Assembly: GCF_023343835.1 (NCBI RefSeq)
Contig: NC_064466.1
Location: forward strand, 62,001 to 126,000
Source of the DNA: Lagopus muta
Lineage: Eukaryota > Chordata > Aves > Galliformes > Phasianidae
Length of the DNA stretch: 64,000 bases
Direction of reading: 5' to 3'
The notes beneath the pieces are model-generated. The model ran no database searches. It saw only the letters and a program-made list of their open reading frames with translations, and was not told where the DNA came from. Of the stretch, positions 57,401 to 64,000 are shown in pieces. Position 1 is the stretch's first letter, and each line of letters opens with the position of its first letter. The position numbers and the translations under genes are program-made.

Positions 57401-60400
57401 GTGTGAGGAGGTGAGAGCTGTCATCGCACCTCGTGTGGCACCGCGGGGTGAGGAGGAGCTCGCTGTAGGAACGTAAGACTTCCCCTCACCCCATAAAATC
57501 ATGTGCTTCTTCCCCTCTGTTGACACGAGGTGCAGTTTTGGGTCTGTAAGTAAGACACCAGCTGCTCAAAACGGTACCAAGAAGGCAGCATGGGGCTTGG
57601 GTGGAAAAGGGAATGGGGAAAGTCATGTTTGATATCTCCATCAGTCAGGGTGAAGGGATGGAGCGTGCCCACAGAATGTTTGGTGGTGGCACGGAGCTGG
57701 GAGGGGTGGCTGCCACCTCAGAAGGCCATCCTGCTGTTCAGTGGGACCTGGACAGTCTGAGGATTGGGCAGATATAAACCAGATGGCGTTCAACAAGGGC
57801 AGGGGGAGGGGTCAGAATCTGGGGGGCAACAACCACGTGCATTTATCTGGGTTGGGGGCTGAGCTGTGAAAAGGAGCTCTGCAGAGAAGGTTCAAGGCTT
57901 TGGTGACCAACGGTTGACCGGTGGTTGACCGTGAGCCAGCAGTGTGCCCTGGTGGCCAAGAAGGGCCAATAATGGTCAGCAGGTTGACTCTAGTGGTGGC
58001 CAGTGGGATGACCATGAGTCAGCATTGGCTAAGAAGGCTGATGGTGGCCAAGAGGTTGACCAACAGTTGACCTACAGCTGACCACAAGCCAGCAGTGTGC
58101 CCTGGTGGCCAAGAAGGGCCAATAATGGTCAGCAGGTCGACTCTAGTGGTGGCCAACGGGATGACCATGAGTCAGCATTGGCCAAGAAGGCAGATGGTGG
58201 CCAAGAGGTTGACCAACAGTTGACCTACAGCTGACCACAAGCCAGCAGTGTGCCCTGGTGGCCAAGAAGGGCCAATAATGGTCAACAGGTCGACTCCAGT
58301 GGTGGCCAACGGGTTGGCCAAGGGTTGACTGTGAGTCAACAGTGTGCCCTCGTGGCCAAGAAGGGCCAATAATGGTCAGCAGGTCGACTCTAGTGGTGGC
58401 CAATGGGATGACTATGAGTCAGCAGTGGCCAAGAAGGCTGATGGTGGCTAAGAAGGCAAATGGTGGCCAAGAGGTTGACCAACGGTTGACCTACAGCTGA
58501 CCACAAGCCAGCTGTGTGCTCTGGTGGCCAAGAAGGCTAATGGGAGCTCAGATTCCGTAGCCCAGAGCATGGCCAACAGGGCAAGGGAGGTGCTTCTCCG
58601 CTCTGCTCTGCAATAGGGAGGCCCCATCTGGAGCAGCGGGCCCAGTGCTGGGCTCAGCTGTAGCCAAAAGGCTGGACTGCAATCAGAGCACAACTCAAAG
58701 CAGTTTCTGCCATTTCAGTGCTACCTGACGTGCCACAAGAAGTGTCTGGAGAACCTGTTGGTCACCTGCGGACACAAGAAGCTGCCCAACCGGGCGCCTC
58801 TCTTTGGCATTGACTTCACCCAAGTTCCTCGAGACTTCCCGGAGGAGGTTCCCTTCATCGTGGTGAAGTGCACCTCTGAAATTGAAGCTCGTGCGTTGGG
58901 AGTGCAGGTGAGCGGAGAGTTGTTCTGCTGAGCATCTCCTCCGCCCTTCGTGCCCAGGAGCTGGAATGCCCGCCCCTCTCCTCTCCTCCCAGGGGATCTA
59001 CAGGATAAGCGGATCCAAAGCCCGGGTGGAAAAGCTGTGCCAAGCGTTTGAGAACGGCAGGAGCCTGGTGGAGCTCTCTGAGCATTCCCCCCACGACATC
59101 ACCGGCGTCCTGAAGCATTTCCTGAAGGAAGTGGGTGCCAAATATCCGCCAATGGGCAGCTCCCAGCTGACTCCATCCCGCAGCGTGGGACCGGAGGGAT
59201 GAAGTAACTCATTGTCTTCTTCCTCTCGTTGTAGCTTTCAGGACCCATTCTGCCTTACCAGCTCTACGACAACCTCATTGCGCTTGCCAAAGAGCTGCAA
59301 AAAGCTGGGGAAGAGAAGGTGGACTGCACGAGTTTCCCCTCAGATTCCATCCAGAGCATGAAAGACTTGCTGAGCAAATTGCCTGGGAGCAACTACAACA
59401 CTCTGCGGCATCTCATTGCACACCTGTACAGGTGAGGAGAGTGCTGGTGCTGAGGAGGGTAAATTAAAATACATTTATCACGGAGTCATTAAGGTTGGAA
59501 AAGAGCTCTGAGGTCATTATATCCAACCACTGGCCCATCACCCACTCGATCACAAACTCATTAAGGTTGGAAAGGAGCTCTGAGGTCATCGTATCCAACC
59601 ACTGACCTTTCACTCACTCGATCATAGAGTCATTAAGGTTGGAAAAGGTCTTTGAGATCGTCCAGTCCAACCATTCGACTCATTTTGGGGTGGCATTTTG
59701 GGTCTGCGTTTGGGCAGCTGGATTTTGGGGTTGAATGTTGGAGTGGGAATTTGGGATTGGACCTTGGGGTGGGATTTTGGGATCATGGAAGCGCTAAGGT
59801 TAGAAAAGACCTCCAAAATCATCAAACCCAACCATCAGCTCATCACAGCTGTGTCCTCTAAACCCAGTCCCTCGAAGGACGTGGAAAGGAGTCTTGCAGT
59901 AATTAGGAGAAAGCCTTAACGACCAGGAAATAGAAGCTCCCTGCTGTTAACTCCTCATAAAACACAGATTAAGAAGTCAAATGATAAAATAAATCGCATC
60001 CCTTTCACCCAGCTCAGAACACGTTAGAATTGCACCGTCCAGACAGATTTTAATGTTTGTACCTGGAATTTCCATGCACGAATCAGAGCCCTGTTGCCTG
60101 TAGAAGATGGGATTTCTCTCTTTGCTGTGAAATGGGGGGCAGTTCGTTCAATTCCATCTGTATCCTCAATGTGTTCAGACCTGTTTCCCTTCCCCAGAGT
60201 GGCAGAGAAATATGAAGAGAACAAGATGTCCCCAAACAACTTGGGCATCGTGTTTGGCCCCACTCTGATCCGGCCGGGCTCAGGGAGCGACGTCTCCATG
60301 TCCTGCCTTGTTGACTCCGGGTATCAAGCCCAAATCGTGGAGTTTCTCATCCAGAACTACGAAAGGGTGTTTGGGATGGAGGACCTGCCCTCATCCTTAT

Positions 60401-62571
60401 CCCTCGGGTGTGAAAACCTTTTGCAAGAAGCGCCGACAGAGAAGGATGAAGGACAGCGGAGCCAAATCACAGCCCAGAGTGTAACTCTAGAGGTAGAGCT
60501 TGCAGACACTGAGCTGGGCTTACTGACCCTGCTGTAGAGGTGGACCAGCAGAGAAAGAACTTTTTGCACAAAAAAGCCCCCAAAAAACAAATCTCCCCAA
60601 CCCCAAAAAACGCATTTGTTATCAGAGGGTTACTCCAAGAGGAAGGAGCTGCACATGGAGTGGGAGAATGAGAATGAATTCTAAGCGATGCGTCACCCAT
60701 CAGCTCCTCAGACCACTCTGGGTGGTGCTTCTGTTCCACGTTTTAGACCCCATTTCTGAAAAATTGGAGGGTTCTCCGTGCTGAATTATTTTGGACACTG
60801 CTGTAGGCAGCGCCAGCATTTGGAAGCAGCTATGGGCACGCCAAACCCAACGGATTCCCTGGTAGAACCCAGCAGGGCCCTCTGCATTCCTGACCCCCAA
60901 ACTCTGTAGGGTTCCCCTGTAGAACCCTATGGAACCCTCTGCGTTCCTGAACAGTGGCCTTGGATCCTTTTTTCCTTTCCTCCCAAGATCCACAGCCATT
61001 TTATCACCATGGTTTGCACATCTTCCAACACTTGGAGAAAAAAAACAACCCAACAAGTCAGCATCCGAGCCGGACGCGGCCGTTCCCTCCTTTTCACCGC
61101 TGGTTCGGTGGGAGAAAGAGGGGGAATTTTGTTCCTAAAGTGAAAGGGTTTGGATTGTGGTTCAGGGCTCTCTGCCTCCCGCTTTGAGTTGTGGATCTTG
61201 CGTGCAAGAGGGTCCCAAAAGCACAGCTGTTGCCTTGGACTATTTTCTGTTTTTGTGGCCATTTTGCAAAGCTGAGTGGCGCAAACCTTCAGGAAGGGGA
61301 GCTGCTTCTAAGGGCGCTCTCATTTTGTGACGAATAAAACCCTGATTTCTAGAGCCCTTGTCTGGGTGTCCCAATCTTTGTGCAGACTCACGTTGGTTCC
61401 TGGCAGCTCCCAAGCGTCCCCGTGTCCTTCTCCATCCCACGCGCACTTCATCCTAACGACAGCGCTGCAATTAACCACTCGGTTCCTGACATCCCCCCTC
61501 CTCACTCTGAAGCGGGTTGTGTCAGCACTGCACAATCTCAGCCCTATGTGAAGCAGTGACCACTTTGGGGCACATTCTGTGACCGCCCCCAAAGCCCTGT
61601 GACTTTCTGCCTGCTCCCTATTCCCTCTTACCGATAACCCAAAAGGGATCAGGGCGTTTTCAACTCAAGCAGTCACCTCCATTCGGCTCAAACCATCCCC
61701 CATTCACGCAGCCACAACAACACTGGGGGTGAAGTGGGGAGCAGAGTGTATCTTCATGACAAATGAGTGTCCTTGGTGGCTTTGTCCTGACAGAATCCCT
61801 CCTCCAAGCACAGCTGGAGCATGGACGACGCGTCCGATATCTCATCTTCAGGAGAAGCCATCGATGGATTCACGTTGGACGGTGCCCAGAGCTCCGAGGG
61901 AGGAGGTAAAGCATTGCTCACGATGCTGGTGTGGGTGGAGAGCTATAAAATATGGGTCTGATTCCTACGTTTGGGAAGGGGAGTTTTAGGCTGGTAACAC
62001 TTCAGGACTTCCAGCATCTTAGCAGCGAGAGGAAACGTTGGCCAACGTTATTTGTCGCGGCGAACGTATCTCAACGCTCTGATTTTCTTTGTCTTCAGAG
62101 GTGAATGTGAGCATCGGCTCCGAGCTGGAGGACCTGGAGGAGAAGGCAGGCAGTGATTCAGAGCCAGCCTTTGTGACGCAGCCACGGGGCCATTTCAGCC
62201 GTCAGCCCGTGAAATACGCCCGAGCGCAACCGAAAGCACGACCACACATCCCCAAGCCTTCCAGCTTGCCCTTGAGAGCTACCACATCACCCAGCGTGGT
62301 AACGGACTCTGGGGCAGAAGGCAGCCCCATTGACAGCGCCTGTATGGGGAAGGAGATCCTGGAAGAGAGGACGAGGAGCAGGAACAGCTCTCCGGACATG
62401 AACGCCCTCAGGCATCGAGGGAAACAGCTCAAACATTTCCAAATCACCGAGGAAACAGCCAGGATCGTCTCCAAGTTTAAAGCTGATGAGGTTTCGGCAT
62501 CCTCAGGGCTCTCTTCGGGTGAGAAAGCAGTGAAATTCGGCTCGGAGATAATCCCAGAGAAAATCCTATGA
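39411..62571 (+). CDS. GMIP: GEM-interacting protein (F-BAR, C1, RhoGAP), 22 exons
   Basis: RhoA GTPase-activating protein that binds the small GTPase Gem and shapes cortical actin. Exons: 39411-39624, 41497-41634, 50560-50653, 50781-50856, 51633-51696, 52413-52538, 52774-52838, 52976-53086, 53362-53442, 53644-53832, 55146-55283, 56152-56342, 56579-56682, 56842-56928, 57085-57183, 57271-57410, 58719-58907, 58993-59130, 59235-59431, 60198-60492, 61794-61905, 62099-62571. Phases agree throughout, giving 1106 codons. F-BAR about 196-496 ([20 protein letters not shown]). C1 about 613-656 with H613, C624, C627, C637, C640, H645, C648, C656. RhoGAP from about 665, with GIYR arginine finger R706 and [14 protein letters not shown]. 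The C-terminal [13 protein letters not shown] matches human GMIP. Exons 1-2 add an N-terminal region like ARHGAP45 and absent from the human protein (970 residues). The start at 39411 (CTGACCATGA) is the least certain part. Confidence 0.93.
40495..41135 (-). repeat. CR1-tail minisatellite array 8 (GMIP intron 1)
   Basis: About ten units of GACCCTTCCAACCCAAACCC, AACCCAACCATTCTCTGTTT, CTATGATCTTTGAGGACCCT and CCACTCCATTCCATGGGTCT. The repeated block is about 110-120 bp, made of two dissimilar CR1-tail units, so it is a dimeric higher-order array. Confidence 0.85.
41436..41483 (+). repeat. (TTTTA)n microsatellite at the GMIP exon 2 acceptor
   Basis: About nine to ten TTTTA pentamers ending only 13 bp before the exon 2 start at 41497. 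The tract takes the place of the usual polypyrimidine tract before the acceptor ACGTTTAATTTTAG. Confidence 0.93.
42409..42525. repeat. Inverted poly(T)/poly(A) pair
   Basis: A run of about 16 T, GG and about 9 T is followed about 45 bp later by 14 A, CC and 16 A, then C and 10 A. The GG and CC interruptions match, so the arms could pair as a hairpin. Located in GMIP intron 2. Confidence 0.8.
42961..43134 (+). repeat. (CTTCC)n microsatellite, polypyrimidine tract
   Basis: About 35 uninterrupted CTTCC pentamers, flanked on both sides by about 120 bp of interrupted C/T-only sequence (42840-43260). A near-perfect homopurine-homopyrimidine mirror tract in GMIP intron 2. Confidence 0.95.
43300..43480 (+). 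mobile_element. Decayed CR1 3' end fragments
   Basis: GGTCAACAGTTGGACTCAAC, then ATCTTTTCCAACCATAACGA, and a second partial unit with GGTTGGACTTTGTGTTCTTT and GAGGTCATTTCCAACCTGAC. These are older CR1 tails of a different subfamily from the GGACCCTTCCAACCCA arrays. Confidence 0.65.
44448..44905 (+). repeat. CATTGAATTCTCA nested minisatellite (GMIP intron 2)
   Basis: Units of 13-16 bp (CATTGAATTCTCA, CACTGAATTTCT, TTGAATTTCACTGAACTCT) are organised in about three larger repeats of roughly 120 bp, each ending in CTCTGACCTCTCATCAAAT. AT-rich and unrelated to CR1. Confidence 0.85.
45205..45520. promoter_or_regulatory. AT-rich homeodomain-site cluster (GMIP intron 2)
   Basis: Several TAAT-type cores in about 300 bp: AATTAATTTGCAG, GTGCTAATTAGCAGC, CCTTAATTG, GATCAATTAGCAATC, GCTAATTACC and CGGATTAATTGAA. 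Complex, non-repetitive sequence between simple repeats. A good candidate for a conserved enhancer, possibly of GMIP or a neighbour; this is inference from motifs. Confidence 0.35.
46735..47440 (+). repeat. Old CR1-tail tandem cluster (GMIP intron 2)
   Basis: Five or six diverged units, each with a GGTTGGACTTGAGGTCATTT-like core, TCCAACCTTAACG and GATTCTGTGATT. They are far more diverged than the other arrays and belong to the CR1 type ending in GAGGTCATTTCCAACCTT. Units are about 110-140 bp apart. Confidence 0.65.
49440..50065 (+). repeat. CR1-tail minisatellite array 9 (GMIP intron 2)
   Basis: About 12-14 units of roughly 44 bp: GAGTTGGGTTGGAAAGGTCC, then TGGAAGATCATAGGACCA and YGGAAT. Regular in the left part, with two units more like ordinary CR1 tails at 49925-50060. 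Confidence 0.87.
54000..55045 (-). repeat. CR1-tail minisatellite array 10 (GMIP intron 10)
   Basis: About 20 units of AAGGACCCTTCCAACCCAAC, CATTCTATTGTTCTGTGATC and TAT. A dimeric pattern with a CCCAAGTAATTGTATTG variant alternates for several copies (54100-54340, 54640-54720). Opposite in orientation to array 11 in the next intron. Confidence 0.87.
55565..56080 (+). repeat. CR1-tail minisatellite array 11 (GMIP intron 11)
   Basis: About nine diverged units of GTTGGGTTGGAAGGGTCCTT, AAAGATCACAGAACCATAGA and ACC. Less regular than array 10, ending about 70 bp before the exon 12 acceptor. Confidence 0.82.
57655..58680 (+). mobile_element. CR1 LINE fragment with internal tandem expansion (GMIP intron 16)
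   Basis: Matches the CR1 ORF2 C-terminal part: GCACGGAGCTGGGAGG, GGGACCTGGACAGTCTGAGG, GAGCCAGCAGTGTGCCCTGG and, at the end, GGCCCCATCTGGAGCAGCGG. The middle segment is repeated: the landmark GTGCCCTGGTGGCCAAGAAG, or a close variant, recurs near 57943, 58097, 58252, 58346 and 58516. The element ends within 40 bp of the exon 17 acceptor. Truncated and inactive. Confidence 0.85.
59478..59870 (+). mobile_element. CR1 tail fragments, tandem (GMIP intron 19)
   Basis: Three or four copies of the reverse-complement CR1 tail type GAGTCATTAAGGTTGGAAAA, GAGCTCTGAGGTCAT and ATCCAACCACTG, about 77 bp apart on the left. They are followed by a diverged copy with AGACCTCCAAAATCATCAAA and CCCAACCATCAGCTC. 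Confidence 0.7.
60493..61360 (+). other. Possible alternative terminal exon of GMIP
   Basis: If the donor after 60492 is not used, exon 20 reads on for 15 codons ([14 protein letters not shown]) to a TAG at 60536-60538, and AATAAA occurs at 61333-61338. The donor is GTAGAG, weaker than most in this gene. This could give a shorter GMIP without the C-terminal 197 residues or so. No transcript evidence is available. Confidence 0.35.
61333..61338 (+). terminator. Internal poly(A) signal in GMIP intron 20
   Basis: AATAAA followed within 30 bp by a GT-rich stretch (TTGTCTGGGTGTCC). It would serve a short GMIP transcript reading through the exon 20 donor. Confidence 0.4.
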
Positions 62572-63374
62572 GGATAACCGCTGGGAGAACAGGAGAGGAC
62601 TGCAGTCCCACTGAGATGCTGCTGCAGAAAGGGAGAAGTAAAGAGATGTGGGGTGAGAACAGCATCCCACATCTGTAAGAGCAGCGCAGGGAGGAGACAA
62701 GGCTTGGGTTGACCTGGCAGACTTTGAGTGAGCCCAGGATTTGTTCATTGCTTGGAAAATCCAACTCAAACCCAACGTCTCCTCACGCAACGTTCCAGGG
62801 GTGAAGGAAACACCGGGTAGAATCGTGGGATCATGGAGCTTGGAAAAGATGACTGAGGTCATCCAGGCTGACCATTTTGCTCTGGATGTTGCTGGAGTTT
62901 CCATCAGCAAGAAGCCACGTGTAAATACATTGCTGGATAAAGTGTAAGAGCTGCCACACAGCTCCCATTTCTCCCAACTATTCGACTCTCTTCCCCTTGA
63001 ATCTTCAACCTCTGCACTACTTATGAGGCTGGCTTTGTCACAAAGGAGAGGAACCCACGGTGGATGAGAGGGTTCTCTTCACCTTACAGCACCCTGCAAG
63101 AAGGGCACCCCAACTTGCTGGGTCTCCATCCCACCTGCACGGGGATTGCCCCAATTTCTGCCTCCCTGCAGCAGATTCTCTGCACAACAACAGGAACTCG
63201 GTCCTACAGTGCCATCTCGTGACACACGCATGCATGTAGGAGAGTCTTCCTACGGCGTCCCTGGGGATAACTGGGCACTGTGGGATGGCGTTACAGCCAA
63301 AGGCAGAGGAAATCTGCATGAAATTTGGGCAGCAAAATGCTGCACTGTTGGCAGTGACTTGGAGAGGAGTGGAG

Positions 63375-63600
63375 GTGCCAACCCAAAGGGAAACCTTCCA
63401 CGTTGCCCAACCAAAGGGAAACCTTCCCGTCTTCCAACCCAAAAAGAGAAACCTTCCCCTCTCCCAACCCACGAAGGAACACCTTTTGCCCTCTGAATCC
63501 AAAGGGAAACCTTTGGCTCTCCCAACCTAAAGGGAAACCTTTGGCTCTCCCAACCCAGGAGGGAAAACTCTGCTCTCCCAACCATCCGAAGAGGTTCAAC
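63375..63600 (+). repeat. Short minisatellite in the GMIP 3' UTR
   Basis: About seven units of 28-34 bp: CCAACCCAAAGGGAAACCTT followed by CCCTCTC, CCCGTCTT or TGGCTCTC. Transcribed as part of the GMIP 3' UTR if the poly(A) signal at 63798 is used. Confidence 0.8.
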
Positions 63601-63797
63601 AACCCAACTCCTCTCTCACCTCATCAGCAGAAAGCATTTCAGCCCTTTTTCTTAACAAAGCTGTAAAGAGAAACGCTGACGATCTCTTGGTCCTATCTGT
63701 ACAGTTTGGGTTATCAGAGTTTGCATCTCTGGAGCGATGTACATTTGTGAATATATTGCTTTGAATACTAAGTTATCACCGACCGTAGAGCTTCTCT

Positions 63798-63803
63798 AAT
63801 AAA
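63798..63803 (+). terminator. GMIP: Main poly(A) signal of GMIP
   Basis: AATAAA about 1.23 kb after the GMIP stop codon, with a GT/T-rich element (GTGTTTTATTAC...TGTATTTGTT) just downstream. Cleavage is expected near 63820. The remaining 170 bases to the window end hold nothing recognisable. Confidence 0.65.
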
Positions 63804-64000
63804 TTACTGGGTGTTTTATTACAACTTTCTCCTGTATTTGTTCCATGAGCTTAAGCAAACACTCAGGGCACTATTATTAGAAGCACTGGGTGCTCTCAGC
63901 TCCCCACAAAACAAAGGCGTTGCTTTCCCATGCGAGGAACCAGTCGAACCCGAATGGTTCTCCTCCTAAATCTCCAATTTCCTTCTGCTGATGGAGATGA

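Overview
The window is nuclear DNA from a bird, most likely a galliform (chicken, turkey or quail group). The evidence is vertebrate genes with short GT-AG introns, very GC-rich CpG-island promoters, CR1 LINE fragments, and many tandem arrays built from the 3' end of CR1. The high density of genes and minisatellites fits a microchromosome. Three adjacent genes (PGLS, SLC27A1, NXNL1) keep the order and relative orientation they have on human 19p13.11. The fourth, GMIP, lies about 2 Mb away in human, so there is a synteny break between NXNL1 and GMIP.

Layout. 1-10.5 kb: no coding exon recognised. It holds three CR1-tail arrays, two small AT-rich candidate regulatory patches and a G-rich minisatellite block. 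10.5-12.9 kb: a large CpG island with two possible non-coding first exons on the minus strand (gene body beyond the left edge), a cluster of TACGC dyads, phased CACGCCC boxes and four TCTCGCGAGA boxes. 12.9-15.2 kb: no gene recognised. 15.47-18.92 kb: PGLS (minus, 4 exons), in which each of the first three exons is one base short. 19.78-32.05 kb: SLC27A1/FATP1 (minus, 12 coding exons, 646 codons, intact). 32.1-32.93 kb: head-to-head promoter region. 32.93-34.74 kb: NXNL1 (plus, 2 exons, 207 codons), followed by a 39-bp minisatellite. 36-39.4 kb: repeats. 39.41-62.57 kb: GMIP (plus, 22 coding exons as modelled, about 1106 codons), with its main poly(A) signal near 63.8 kb.

Functions. PGLS is the lactonase of the oxidative pentose phosphate pathway. 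SLC27A1 is a long-chain fatty acid transporter and acyl-CoA synthetase. NXNL1 is the photoreceptor thioredoxin-like protein that gives rise to rod-derived cone viability factor. GMIP is an F-BAR/C1/RhoGAP protein acting on RhoA. They do not form one pathway; their proximity reflects ancestral synteny. The most unusual features are the repeated independent amplification of the CR1 3' tail in both orientations, an N-terminal GMIP domain resembling ARHGAP45 that human GMIP lacks, the one-base deficits in PGLS, and the dyad cluster in the 11-kb CpG island. All gene models were made by reading exons against remembered vertebrate family sequences; no search was run.
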